64,000 nucleotides of DNA from Apostichopus japonicus (Eukaryota; Echinodermata; Holothuroidea; Aspidochirotida; Stichopodidae). The notes beneath the pieces were generated by a model. It had not been told where the DNA came from, searched no databases, and saw only the letters and a program-made list of their open reading frames with translations. Position numbers and translations under genes: made by a program. Positions 50,201-59,000 of the stretch are shown here, piece after piece (positions within the stretch are counted from its first letter, which is position 1; each line of letters opens with the position of its first letter). The stretch lies in assembly GCF_037975245.1 (NCBI RefSeq), contig NC_092569.1:5046501-5110500 (forward strand). Direction: 5' to 3'.

Positions 50201-52356
50201 GTGTTCTCACACTGTTGATCCTAGTTTGGTGTACTGGAAAATTGTCTCACATGCAATTTGAATTATGCTCCTCATCCCCTTTTTAATTTTGTGTTAAAAG
50301 TAACATGACTTTGTGCACATTTTAGAAATGCTGCACCTCAATATCATCCAAAATCTATACAACATGAAGACGTTTTCATGTAGTTTTATTTCAACTGTAC
50401 TTGAACTTTGGAAACTCAATGCTTTTTTCCTTGTGGTAGTTTGGGCCACTTTTAGGAACTTTCTGGTTACTAGAACAAGTCCATTGATGACTTCAGGTAG
50501 TTGATATCGCACAGGTTGAGAGCAGCATGATACGATTAAATTATAAGTCTTAATGGCCTTATATCTATTTGCTATGAGCTAGCAGTGGATAAGGTAATTA
50601 TCCTCTTTGCTGATTTTTTCATCCATTTTACCTTAAAGGAGCATTCCTTACTGTCTTATTAAGTTGTTGTAAAACAGAAATCCCTGTGTAGCATGCACAA
50701 CAGATTTATGTTGAAACTTGCTTAAAAATTGTTTTATGTTTGAATAAGAAGAAAATGCACATATTTCTTTGGGTCTCTCCTAGTTTGCATCTTTCGATGC
50801 TTTATTTATTTCTTCATCTTTTGTAACTTTTTTCATCTCCAATGCAGGAGTTACAGCTGCAGTGAGAATGATTGCAGATAATCCCGGGGAATGGTTACTC
50901 CATTGTCATGTAAATGATCATATTCTGGGAGGCATGGAAACCACCTTTATTGTAAATGGTAAGAGAAAGAGAGCTCTTTGTAGATGGTAATAGTCATAGG
51001 CTTAGGAGCCTTATATGATTTGGAGGGGCTGTAAGGACTTGCCTGAAAAATATAACCAAAATTGTTAGCGCGCTCTGCGAACGTTCAACATGTTAATGTG
51101 CACATCATATAGGCATTCATCGGCTATTACATCACATGCCAATATCATACAATCATTTTTCGTGTTATTACCCGTCCACATTGGTTATAATTATTGGGCA
51201 AGTCGTTACAATAATAATGATAATAACATAAGTTTAACCATTGAAAAACACATTGCAAATTATTTTTCTTTCAGTAGGTGCCCAAAAAATTCTCAGCATA
51301 TTGCCCGAATTTTCACAAAAAGTTTGGTTGGGGGGGCTGCAGCCCCGCCTCCTAAGCCTATGGTAATAGTAGCCAATGTTTAATTCAGGGTTTATTTACT
51401 GTTCTTTCATCTGTGTACTATGAATGTGATGCTTATATGCCATTTCCTTTGAAATTGATTTGCTTTATGCAGATTTTCACCCGCCCCCCCCCTTCTCCCT
51501 CATCCTGTAAAAAGTTACAAAAGTTGAGCAAACAGTTGGTAGAGCATTTGTAAAGACAAGTAATCAACAATCACTCATTTTTCAAAAGTGAAAAATTCAC
51601 GTAGAATACATTAAATATTTATTCCTCATGAGACAATGGTGGGCCAAATAGATTAACATGCCTTGTGGTGACCCCTTATGGGATCATACTATGGAGTGAT
51701 TCGTGTAAAAATTCCATTTGGGACTAACTGGTGTTTGTGGCCAGCAATGTCACAGTCACTTGTGAAGCTTCCAATTCTTTTAGTTTATGTATGTATGCAT
51801 GTATTTTAGATCCTCCTGCAAGCAGGAATTCGCTAAGAAGCCTCATTGGCTTATCAAAGCCGCAAGCTGACCGAAATCAATCTCGTACCATCATATTTCT
51901 CGTCCATGATTATGAATTGTCAATTGTCAACAACTCTGTAACTGGATGACATACATTAATCTTGGAGTGACTCGAACCGGGGACCTTATGATTGGAAGGC
52001 ACCGGCATTCACCACTGAGCTAACACTCCTAATAATGCCTACTCTGCATTAAAAGAGGGCCTGATGTTCTGGTTCTTGGCAGGATTCTTTCTTGATAGGG
52101 TAAACTGACAGCATATCCTGCTAAGGTTCCAAATGTCAGAAATATATGTACACAAGCCATTGTATAAATTGTAGAGCAGATTTTGGCCAATTACTTTCCT
52201 CTTCTGTGACTTCAAAGTCAACTCTCTAAAATAATTCATTTATATTTCCCTATCATTACAGAACCAGAAGGCGCAGGGGCTACCATTGTTCAACCAATAA
52301 CCCTCACACTGATATTTCTTACCGGTCTCATACAAGCATTTCTTTTGTTAATTTAG
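23937..52356 (+). CDS. Ceruloplasmin/hephaestin-like multicopper ferroxidase, gene 2 (complete)
   Basis: Sixteen coding exons join in frame (3273 nt, 1090 residues), close to human ceruloplasmin in length. Order: signal peptide (residues 1-26, ending VSA), six cupredoxin domains, and a hydrophobic tail (about 1072-1090) suggesting GPI or membrane anchoring. Trinuclear-cluster ligands are present: HPH 129-131 and HSH 189-191 in domain 1; HFH 999-1001 and HCH 1041-1043 in domain 6. The domain 6 type 1 site is complete (H996, C1042, H1047, M1052). The domain 2 site has Ser349 for Cys, and the domain 4 site has Thr711 for Met. The expected role is ferroxidase at the cell surface or secreted, feeding Fe(III) to carriers. 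Exon phases match gene 1. Introns are long and rich in transposons. Confidence 0.93.
24765..24892 (+). mobile_element. Fragment of element C (copy 2)
   Basis: It contains GAAGGAGACAACAAC units and AGAAGTAAACAACATAATA, and ends CGTTCCATAG, matching the ends of element C1. No second terminus was found. Confidence 0.5.
25215..25340 (+). repeat. Degenerate tandem repeat around ATCAACATGTC
   Basis: Five or more diverged units of about 22 bp share AACATGTC and an AATTC-like spacer. It lies in intron 1 of gene 2. Confidence 0.6.
25521..25847 (+). mobile_element. Non-coding inverted-repeat element (MITE) in gene 2 intron 1
   Basis: The left end TTGTCTGGGCCATGGTAGAG and the reverse complement of the right end, TTGTCTGGGCAATGGTAGAG, continue as near-perfect inverted repeats for about 35 bp. 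No clear target duplication was seen. The open frame across it is probably meaningless. Confidence 0.75.
25848..28288 (+). other. Rest of gene 2 intron 1
   Basis: AT-rich sequence with a short TGTGACATGAATTT tandem (about 27243-27300). No conserved exon, and no gene was recognised. Confidence 0.5.
28289..28533 (+). CDS. Gene 2 exon 2, domain 1 with HxH copper pair
   Basis: The acceptor CCGTGACAG completes the phase-2 Gly codon, and the donor is GAAG|GTAAGG in phase 1. It encodes [29 protein letters not shown] and [10 protein letters not shown]. The two His of HPH (residues 129 and 131) are trinuclear-cluster ligands. Confidence 0.93.
29476..30714 (+). mobile_element. TTAA-flanked inverted-repeat element, 1.24 kb
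   Basis: The left end TTAAAGGAATTGTCTGGTGG and the reverse complement of the right end, TTAAAAGGATTGTCTGGTGG, are near-identical and both begin with TTAA. Inside, a 277-bp unit starting TCGCAGAACTGTCCGATTG is tandemly duplicated (from 29945 and 30222). A 158-codon open frame crosses both units but has no recognised similarity. It is intronic in gene 2. Confidence 0.75.
31391..31603 (+). CDS. Gene 2 exon 3, rest of domain 1
   Basis: The acceptor is TTTCACCAG and the donor AAAG|GTAATC, phase 1 to phase 1. It encodes YHSHIE (His189 and His191, trinuclear cluster) followed by [14 protein letters not shown]. The equivalent His are lost in odd domains 3 and 5, as expected. Confidence 0.93.
32443..32586 (+). 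CDS. Gene 2 exon 4, start of domain 2
   Basis: The acceptor is TTCTGCTTTAG and the donor CTTG|GTAAGT. It encodes [20 protein letters not shown], the odd-to-even domain junction typical of the family. Confidence 0.9.
33616..33782 (+). CDS. Gene 2 exon 5, domain 2 with first type 1 His
   Basis: The acceptor is CTCTCGTTTAG and the donor CCTG|GTAGGG, phase 1 to phase 0. It encodes [18 protein letters not shown] and [12 protein letters not shown] (His306). The intron found after the ESN-x-M motif in the equivalent part of domain 4 is absent here. Confidence 0.9.
34564..34670 (+). pseudogene. Decayed exon-like fragment in gene 2 intron 5
   Basis: After a good pyrimidine tract and CAG, a phase-1-compatible frame reads [18 protein letters not shown]. 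This resembles the start of the even-domain exon (INGYxYxNLxGL). Similarity then fades, no convincing donor follows, and the frame stops at 34710. It is probably a relic of a duplicated domain exon. Confidence 0.45.
35129..35371 (+). pseudogene. LINE reverse-transcriptase C-terminal fragment
   Basis: It encodes [38 protein letters not shown] and [14 protein letters not shown]. This is the standard C-terminal tail of CR1/jockey-type LINE reverse transcriptases. Only this 3' piece is present. Confidence 0.75.
35650..35962 (+). repeat. 39-bp minisatellite, eight units
   Basis: The unit contains CATCTCTGTCATCAGACTAC then ATATATTTGTTACAACATT and is nearly identical between copies. Because 39 is divisible by 3, three frames stay open across it. 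The predicted repeats are not considered protein-coding. Confidence 0.95.
36320..36443 (+). CDS. Gene 2 exon 6, domain 2 with altered type 1 site
   Basis: The acceptor is TTTTCTTGCAG and the donor TGGG|GTAAGT, phase 0 to phase 1. It encodes [15 protein letters not shown]. Aligned with the family, Ser349 stands where the copper-binding Cys should be. His354 is kept, and Met359 follows in the next exon. Confidence 0.88.
36740..36905 (+). CDS. Gene 2 exon 7, end of domain 2 and start of domain 3
   Basis: The acceptor is TTTGTAATAG and the donor CCAG|GTGAGT, phase 1 to phase 2. It encodes [13 protein letters not shown] and then [17 protein letters not shown], the canonical start of domain 3. Confidence 0.93.
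38084..38231 (+). repeat. (TA)n microsatellite
   Basis: About 148 bp of TA with three or four interruptions, in gene 2 intron 7. Confidence 0.97.
38564..38844 (+). CDS. Gene 2 exon 8, domain 3
   Basis: The acceptor is GTCACCACAG and the donor ACTG|GTGAGT, phase 2 to phase 1, 281 nt as in gene 1 exon A. It encodes [29 protein letters not shown] and [17 protein letters not shown]. Confidence 0.93.
39540..40010 (+). repeat. Interspersed repeat with TGTGTGTCTGTCTG core
   Basis: CCTTGCCAGAGGCAAATGGA leads into a TG/TCTG tract, then degenerate non-coding sequence. A diverged copy lies inverted near 49090-49350. The family was not identified. Confidence 0.45.
40072..40274 (+). CDS. Gene 2 exon 9, rest of domain 3
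   Basis: The acceptor is TTCTACTTAG and the donor GGAG|GTATAC, phase 1 to phase 0. It encodes [20 protein letters not shown] and [24 protein letters not shown] lacks the HxH copper pair, as expected for domain 3. Confidence 0.92.
40416..41316 (+). mobile_element. PIF/Harbinger-like non-autonomous element
   Basis: Inverted repeats of about 45 bp begin GGAAGGCTCGCAAATTTAAC. TAA lies directly outside both ends (40413-40415 and 41317-41319), the 3-bp target duplication typical of PIF/Harbinger elements. The 0.9-kb interior has no recognised transposase. It sits in gene 2 intron 9. Confidence 0.7.
42039..42189 (+). CDS. Gene 2 exon 10, start of domain 4
   Basis: The acceptor is ATTCGGGTAG and the donor AGAG|GTACGT, phase 0 to phase 1. 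It encodes [18 protein letters not shown] and [11 protein letters not shown]. Confidence 0.9.
42364..42475 (+). repeat. Short tandem duplication, two units
   Basis: CAGAACATTAGTACAAAATC and TATACTTTGTATTAA recur about 54 bp apart. Intronic. Confidence 0.8.
43300..43622 (-). mobile_element. hAT-like GCGTAGCC element, copy D4
   Basis: The left end CAGGGGCGTAGCCA and the right end TGGCAACGCCCCTG are inverted repeats. CCAGC lies directly outside both ends, a possible 5-bp duplication. It carries the hairpin module GCGCCAACTGATGGTGGCGC. It lies 79 bp upstream of gene 2 exon 11. Confidence 0.7.
43702..43914 (+). CDS. Gene 2 exon 11, domain 4 with first type 1 His
   Basis: The acceptor is TCCTGGACAG and the donor CCCG|GTAGGA, phase 1 to phase 1, 213 nt as in gene 1. 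It encodes [16 protein letters not shown] and SDMHMAVF (His658). Confidence 0.93.
44542..44749 (+). CDS. Gene 2 exon 12, type 1 site of domain 4 and start of domain 5
   Basis: The acceptor is ATTCTTGCAG and the donor ACAG|GTAATG, phase 1 to phase 2, 208 nt. It encodes [16 protein letters not shown]: Cys701 and His706 of the type 1 site are present, but Thr711 replaces the axial Met. It continues with [15 protein letters not shown] of domain 5. Confidence 0.93.
45468..45846 (+). mobile_element. hAT non-autonomous element
   Basis: CAGGGGTGGGCAA at the left and TTGCCCACCCCTG at the right are perfect 13-bp inverted repeats. They are flanked by an exact 8-bp duplication, CTCTAGAC (45460-45467 and 45847-45854). 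No transposase. It ends 59 bp before the exon 13 acceptor. Confidence 0.95.
45906..46498 (+). CDS. Gene 2 exon 13, domain 5 and start of domain 6
   Basis: One 593-nt exon (acceptor CTCTGCCGTAG, donor CATG|GTAAGA) equals the fused exon F of gene 1. It encodes [58 protein letters not shown] and [10 protein letters not shown]. The single His of YIHG means no HxH pair, as in other domain 5 sequences. Confidence 0.94.
47295..47362 (+). pseudogene. Truncated duplicate of gene 2 exon 14
   Basis: The 5' part of exon 14, with its upstream acceptor sequence, is copied here 187 bp before the real exon. The copy reads [20 protein letters not shown] and then hits TAG at 47360-47362. The duplicated block covers roughly 47186-47352 and 47372-47540. 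The copied acceptor (TTGATTCGCTCAG) is intact, so this is a potential decoy exon. Confidence 0.85.
47482..47664 (+). CDS. Gene 2 exon 14, domain 6 copper-binding segment
   Basis: The acceptor is GATTCGCTCAG and the donor CCAG|GTATGC, 183 nt, phase 1 to phase 1. It encodes [20 protein letters not shown]. His996 is a type 1 ligand; His999 and His1001 are trinuclear-cluster ligands. Confidence 0.95.
47995..48650 (-). pseudogene. LINE reverse-transcriptase fragment
   Basis: On the minus strand, two frames together show [15 protein letters not shown] and then the region after the RT core ([20 protein letters not shown], followed by an [10 protein letters not shown] segment), typical of jockey/CR1-type LINEs. 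Stops and a frame change mark it as dead. It sits in gene 2 intron 14 next to TTAA MITE copy 3. Confidence 0.7.
48696..49060 (-). mobile_element. TTAA-flanked MITE, copy 3
   Basis: About 365 bp, inverted relative to copies 1 and 2, bounded by TTAA (48696-48699 and 49057-49060). It lies in gene 2 intron 14. Confidence 0.85.
49090..49350 (-). repeat. Diverged copy of the interspersed repeat at 39540
   Basis: On the minus strand it has TTCTTTGCCGGAGACAGAAG and GGAATCTATG, then a TG-rich stretch, matching the order in the 39540 copy. It is strongly diverged. Confidence 0.4.
50848..50958 (+). CDS. Gene 2 exon 15, C-terminal copper motif of domain 6
   Basis: The acceptor is CTCCAATGCAG and the donor AATG|GTAAGA, phase 1 to phase 1. 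It encodes [20 protein letters not shown]: His1041, Cys1042, His1043, His1047 and Met1052 complete the type 1 and trinuclear sites. Confidence 0.96.
50995..51362 (+). mobile_element. hAT-like MITE, family B copy 2
   Basis: The ends CATAGGCTTAGGAGCC and CCTCCTAAGCCTATG are inverted repeats. GTAATAGT flanks both (50987-50994 and 51363-51370), an exact 8-bp duplication. It starts 37 bp after exon 15 of gene 2. Confidence 0.88.
51795..52036 (-). mobile_element. tRNA-derived SINE, copy 2
   Basis: On the minus strand the A box (TAGCTCAGTGG, 52012-52022) and B box (GGTTCGAGTCACTCC, 51964-51978) lie at tRNA spacing. The body matches SINE copy 1. The tRNA-like head is closed enough to resemble a tRNA, but the tail shows it is a SINE. 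Confidence 0.75.
52262..52356 (+). CDS. Gene 2 exon 16, hydrophobic C-terminal tail
   Basis: The acceptor ATCATTACAG continues in phase 1. After a short [12 protein letters not shown] spacer it encodes [17 protein letters not shown] and TAG at 52354-52356. A hydrophobic C-terminus with no cytoplasmic residues suggests GPI attachment, though the tail could also simply span the membrane. Confidence 0.88.
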
Positions 52357-52793
52357 ACCCCGGAATTGTCGAAGCGGTGAATCGAAAACAACCAGGGATC
52401 GATGCACACATCATGCAAGCAATTTTGGGAGATATTATTTGTCAAAAGAAATATGTGTGATGACAGTGACAGGGTTTAATATAGTAGAAGTTTGTCTAGT
52501 TTCAACTTCTTTGTTTAAAGCTGATGTAAGTACAAAAGAGCAATATAGAAGTGATGCATCTGTAAAACATTTTTGCTAATGCTAAGAAGATGTAATTTAA
52601 ATAACATCTTATGCTTGGTGGAGTTTTTAATAGTGTGTCCAAACCAAAGTTGTTTAGAGGTACATTTAGGATGTACTGGCAAAAGGGTTTGGGTACCCTC
52701 TATTGGTTGGAGCTGCAAAACCAAAAAACTTTTGTTTTCACTTTAAATGTTGACTTTAGACACAAGTTAAGTTTTGATATGTTGTAGATTGTT

Positions 52794-52799
52794 AATAAA
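52794..52799 (+). terminator. Candidate polyadenylation signal of gene 2
   Basis: AATAAA lies 438 bp after the stop codon in otherwise unstructured 3' sequence. Confidence 0.5.
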
Positions 52800-53039
52800 T
52801 AATGCTTTCAGTCCAATATTTTATTTCCATATCAATTTTTAAGTTTTGAAAAATGACCCTTTAAATGAATATTTTAGGCTCATCAATTAAAATGACTGGA
52901 CCTTGTAGTCTAACACACAGACCATTGTGCTCAGTTTCAAATGCAACACAAAGCTCATTGGTAAAGAAAAACATGCTCACAATGCATTACTAATTTGTCA
53001 AGAACAAATACTTGTATAATATGTCAGTGTGCTTCTTCT

Positions 53040-53270
53040 ATAGTCGAGGATTCCAATCACCCTCTCTTTGATTTATACATGAAACCACGTAGAAATTACA
53101 GGATCCCACGTATGCGGACAGAACAGTTTAGGCGACCATTTTTACCTAGAAGTATTAAGACTGTGAATTGTATGATACATAGATAGCTTTTTTTTAACCT
53201 ATTTTTGAGATGCTGTAGTCCATTTTATTATATTGTCATTTTATGATGAATATCAATAAATTTTACTTTA
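53040..53270 (+). pseudogene. LINE 3'-end fragment
   Basis: It encodes HPLFDLYMKPRRNYRIPRMR and FLPRSIKTVN, the C-terminal signature of jockey/CR1-type LINE reverse transcriptases. AATAAA follows near 53256. Only this tail is present. Confidence 0.65.
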
Positions 53271-54517
53271 CTGTTGACTGTCATCGAAGGGTGTTCTGTT
53301 GGTCATCTGCAATTGAGGGAACATTTGTGGTCTAGTTGTTAGAATTGAAAAAGGAATGTGGTCGAGTTGTTAGAATTAAAAAAAAAATGATGGATTATAA
53401 AATAAGACCTGCCTTATGAGTGGACATCATTATTAGTGTGCCTTGTAAGAGGGATTCCAGAGATGTAGCCTATTTTTAAAACTAACAAAAACAGTCATTG
53501 TCCTTTTCAAATTTTCTTTATGATCTCAGAGTTAGATATACAGTTTTATTTACTTTTATATGTCATTCCCGTTTGAGAACAATCCGAACGGTATCCGTTC
53601 CGTGCATTGTGGTAAGTCAGCTTAGATTGCTGTTAAGCATAAGCCTTTTGGAAGCTACAGTATAAATAATTTGACAGCTATTTGATTATTTTATGTGGGT
53701 TGACTCAACGATTACTTGATCCAGATGATGGTGAAGAGATTCTGAAACTTTTATTAGGAGATAGTATTATAGTACAGCAAAATAAGAAACAATCTTGTAA
53801 AGAAAACAAAACATTGCATTGTCTGTCATTGTGTTTGGCCAACATCACTCCACGTTTGTTTCATGTTTGCATTCGATACAAAATGAGTCTACTTGAATGA
53901 AGAAGCCTCAGAAAATATAGGAAACGGGGGAAATATATCCGGGCTGTGTAGTGTACTATTTCTCTTATCAGTTGAAAATAAATCTTCATAAGGATGGTTA
54001 TTTTAACAGGTTTGCTCATACTTGCCCATACTTGCACATATAATCTTGAAAGTATATAACAAATTGGTATCTTATTTTGTAAGCAATAGTTTTATCTTTA
54101 AGTATACCTTTCAGTGTGCAGTATTTTGTCAAAGTTTTGTGATGCCTAAATTTATGATTTTTCTGTATTTATAAGTCTTGAGTGTTAAGAAACTTCCAGA
54201 GAAAAGCTTAAAACTTGTTTTCATTTACATAACATTTATTGAAATCTTTACCATTTAATTCTGCCAAAAATTACTCTTTATGTTAAATGATATGATCAAC
54301 AGTACTGTGAATTAAATCTTATATTTCATTCACCATGATACAGTACATATATATATATACACTTAAATGTAAGGGGGAGAAGCCTGTTATTACAAAATTT
54401 AGTCAATTTAAGAAAATAGGGCTTTCAATATTTGATATATTTACTCATTCTCAAGCTAAGCCATTGTGGACCATTTTCATCCATTTCTACAGTTGATTTA
54501 TTTAGAAAAGGGTCCAA
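53271..54517 (+). other. Gene-free stretch
   Basis: AT-rich intergenic sequence between the convergent genes. No coding or repeat structure was recognised. Confidence 0.5.
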
Positions 54518-55285
54518 AAATATTTTTTTTAATAACAAGGGATTGTATGTAAAATTATGTTAATGTTTTGATTTTATTCGGTTCTGTAACAAACGATGCA
54601 ATTCATCAGCTTGCGTAGGCCCCAATTTCATTTTGAAGAGGAACACATTAGTTAGAAAAAGTTTAGACTTTTATAATGTGCATGTTACATGTGATTATTA
54701 AATGCTTATAAATAGATAAACAAGTCTGGGGGACAAAATTGTACAGGACAGTGGAATTGTTCATTCCCAGCTCATTCAACTTTGAGACCATTTTTGAATT
54801 GTATCTTGGTTTGATTTGTTTGTCAAGCAAATACATTCAATGAATTCTTGTTCAATATTCTACTGACTGGCATAAACCGATAATACTCTAAATCTATAAC
54901 GATTAACAGTAAAATATTACACAGTGCAACAAATACTATTTTTTTGGTGGATGTCAAACTTCCATCGAAGGTTGCTTACTCCACTAGAATGCCATAGGTA
55001 AACTGTATAGTAGAAAGATATACTGTGATTTACAAATGTTTGAAATGGAAAAAATGTACCTGATATAAAGTTGGTAACTGTCCAATTCTAGTTAATATAT
55101 GAAAATATTTAATGAAAGTTTAGACTAAAAATTTTGTATAACAAACACATCAACTATCATGTCTACTGTTAGTTTAAACCACCATACATGTAACATGGTA
55201 TGATTTATGAATGTTATTCGTCATCAATTATCCCAAATATGCTAGAAAGTACAAAAATGGTCACCCAGCTCAATCGTTTAACTGC
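54518..55285 (+). repeat. Segmental duplication, copy A
   Basis: It matches 57187-57952 almost throughout (for example TTCATCAGCTTGCGTAGGCC and TTTGATTTGTTTGTCAAGC), with small indels. It is non-coding and lies just past the 3' end of EEF1AKMT1. Confidence 0.9.
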
Positions 55286-55878
55286 CAATTTCCCCGACCG
55301 TCTTACCTCAATTAGAAATTAAATTTGTTGACAGACTGCCACACGCTGGCTGACTAAACTCGAAGCAACTGGACTTTACTATCGTAACATGGAAATTGCA
55401 GATAGTAACGCTGTGCCAACATTTTTAAGACTACGTCTGATCAAATTCTTTGCCAGGTTTAGGCCGTGTCAGCTTCAGTCGAGGAAGCATGTATCCTTTC
55501 CCCAGACTGGCAGTTCACGACTACCTAGTTTTACCAATGGTGACCAATCGTGAAGAAATAATTTTAAACGAGCACGCACCGTTAACAGGAATCAGCCCCT
55601 TTTTTAAGCTCATCAGTTCTTCAGTGTGTTTCGGTTAGGTCACTTAGGTTTAAGACCATGGGTGTTTTTTAATACAGAAACTAGATCAAGACTGTCGAGG
55701 GGAGTCCGGTCAATTCAGTAGAGGCCGTCTTAAATTTACTCGATGTTTAGAGATAACCCAAATGATCTGAGCATCCAGGGAAGTTGACTGTGAAAAAACA
55801 CACCTTCTGTGGATCCTGCAAAAGCCCCAGTCGATGGACACGGATATATTAAGAGCCAGAAATCGAACCAGTAATCAG

Positions 55879-56018
55879 TCATGTATCCTCATTAAGAAAC
55901 CTGGTTGGATAGTTTGAATAGCAGCTGAATTCATTGGCCAAATTCCTGGCATGTTTAGGTTTAAACTTGCACATGTCCATATTTAGAAGCCTCTTCACCG
56001 CAGCTTCCATGATCGAAC
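55879..56018 (-). CDS. EEF1AKMT1: EEF1AKMT1 exon 4 with stop
   Basis: After ATCCTGCAG the exon continues in phase 1 and reads SIMEAAVKRLLNMDMCKF, then HARNLANEFSCYSNYP, ending EDT and TGA (55881-55879). Confidence 0.92.
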
Positions 56019-59000
56019 CTGCAGGATAAAAAGTACATTTTAAAAACACACAGGGGTGGGCAGAAGGGTGGGGGGGAGTAGGTGGGAAGGGACAGTGTAA
56101 TGTTGTCGTTTACATTGCAAATACAAAACTTCTGTGTACAATAACTGCAATACACACTATATAACCCTCAAGATTATACTTGGGTGTGTGTCCTGCTGAA
56201 TGGTCACTTACCTGTGCAAAGTATCATCTTCTCTTTGGCCAAAAATTTCATCGTTTGAGAAAAAAGTCCCAAGCACCTATCTTGAAGAAATGGTGGATCG
56301 CCCACCACAAGATCAAACGAATGTTCCGCTATATGCTTCGGTAAGCTGAGAGGTTCATTGAAGTCGTAAAATACGAAATCTTCCCCGTAGGCGTCAAATC
56401 GTTTGTCGTACTCGAAGAGTACCACAGTCGGATCTGCCTTCATCTGACACAACTTCTGAAAGAGTGTTGGTGATGACAGGCAGGCAATCCTGGGAAAAGA
56501 AAGAGGTAATGATGTGAAAAAGAGAAGACAAATTCCATCAAGAGGTTCAAGATTTCCTTTAGCAGCGAGGGAGATTTTCTGCCAAACTGTCATAGTACCT
56601 TTGGAACAGCTGTATCGCAAAAGAGGAGTCATTATGGTGGCCAAATGTGGCCCATTAGGCCAGACCAAATAGTTGTCATGGTGGCCAAATGTCACGCATA
56701 AGGCCAGGCCGAAGAGTTATCATTATGGTGGCCAAATGTCGCCCGTAAGGCCAGGCCGAAGAGTTGTTCTTATGGTGGCCAAATATTGTGCATTAGGCCA
56801 GACCAAATGGTCGTCATTACAGTGGCCAAATGTTGCACATTAGGCCAGGCCGAAGAGTTGTTCTTATGGTGGCCAAATGTCACGCATTAGGCCAGGCTGA
56901 AGAGTTGCTATTATGGTGGCCAAATGTCGTGCATTAGGCCAGAACAAAAAGTCCGTGCACACTCTTTCATCCATAATGACAACCCGACAGACACACACAT
57001 GTCTGGCATGTCTTAAAGCAAAATTAAACGGGACAATCCGATATTTACGGAATCTAACTGCTCCACGTTTTAATAAAATAATTCTACTTGTCCATGCACT
57101 CTGCTTTTAATACTGGCTTCCGTCAATGAATGCACATTTACGCATACCCATAATTTATACAGCTGTTACAATTTCAATTCCGTTGAAATATTTTTTTTAA
57201 TAACAAAGGATTGTATGTAAAATTATTTTAATGTTTTGATTTGATTCGGTTCTGTAACAAACAATGCAATTCATCAGCTTGCGTAGGCCCCATTTCATTT
57301 TGAAGAGGAACACAATAGTTAGAAAAAGTGATTATTAAATGCTTATAAAAAGATAAACAAGTCTGGGTGACAAAATTGTACAGGACAGTGGAATTGTTCA
57401 CTCCCAGCTCATTCAACTTTGAGACCATTTTTGGAGATAATATTTTGAATTGTATCTTGGTTTGATTTGTTTGTCAAGCAAATACATTCAATGAATTCTT
57501 GTTCAATATTCTACTGATTAACATAAACCGATAATACTCTAAATCTATAACGATTAACAGTAAAATATTACACAGTACAACAAATACTATTTTTTTGGTG
57601 GATGTCAAACTTCCAACGAAGGTTGCTTACTCCACTAGACCGCTTTAGGTAAACTGTATAGTAGAAAGATATACTGTGATTTACAAATGTTTGAAATGGC
57701 AAAAGTGTCCCTTATATAATGCATGTATTGAAGTTGGTAACTGTCCAATTCTAGTTAATATATGAAAATATTTAATGAAAGTTAAGACTAAAAAATTTTG
57801 TATTACAAACACATCAACTATCATGTCTACTGTTACTTTAAACCACCATACATGTAACATGGTATGATTTATGAATGTTAATCGTCATCAATTATCCCCA
57901 AATATGCTAGAAAGTAAAAATATGGTCACCCATTTTCAATCATTTAACTGCGAAACTACTAAACGGGACAATCCGTTATTTAAGGAATCTTACAGCTCAA
58001 GTTTTTATTTTAAAATTCTACATGTCCATGCACTGTGCTTTTAATACTGGCTTCTGTCAATGAATGTACATTTACGCATACCCATAATCTATACAGCTGT
58101 TACAGTTTCAATTCAGTTAATATTATCTTTTCTAGCTTCATACTGACTGCATTGAAAATTGAACACAGTACATTTATAAGTATTAACATTGCAAGATATA
58201 TATATACTTGCGGGTTTTCCACACAAGTTATAAAAACATGGTTCACGACTGGCAGCCTCATGTCATATTTTCATATCATCTCCTTGTGTTGTCGATGTGT
58301 CCTGGCCTGACGAGTGTGTGGTCAGGCAGGCTACAGCCCTGGGGTAAGTCAGGGTCTGAGAAAAATATGTATTAAGTATAGTATTTGATGAAAAGTAAGT
58401 GATGAAAAGTAAGATGAAAAGTAGTCTCATTTTCATAATATACTTTATTCATTAATTAATTAAAGATATTTTTAAGAAAGATATCTATCTGCTTCACCTA
58501 GCTCTCAATGCCTCGGGATGTGTCCTCCATTTTGATTTCATGTCAGAGACAACCCTTCATAGCAGTGTAGATTATTAGATAGCAATTGTCTCACACAAAT
58601 TGACACAATTGTTACAATATCTGGCACGGGACACTATCTGAAATCAAAGGTTCGTCCAAAATTTGCTAGTTTGACCGACATACCTTCCCTTTGGTCCAGC
58701 TATATGGAGTGCTTCTTTAGCCAGAACTTCAGCAGTATCGTCATTGTACCAAAATTGGGACAGTTGCTGAAAGAGGTAAAAGATGTTCCCAAATTGTGAA
58801 ATATGGTTTATACATCTCAATGGCCACAGATTCATAGCTATTAAATTAATGAGGGGTAAAGTGTTGACTTCTTGAAACTTTATCACACAAATTAAGGGAT
58901 ATATACAAATGAAGGGATTCATGACTTATGAATCCAGTCTTCTTAAGTTCCATGATCAACTAATTGAGCTCAATAAAATACAGGTCTGTTGTTATAGATA

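Noticed and set aside
51964-52033. Possible minus-strand tRNA gene
   Set aside because: The tRNA-like head is joined to the same SINE body as the copy near 9642.
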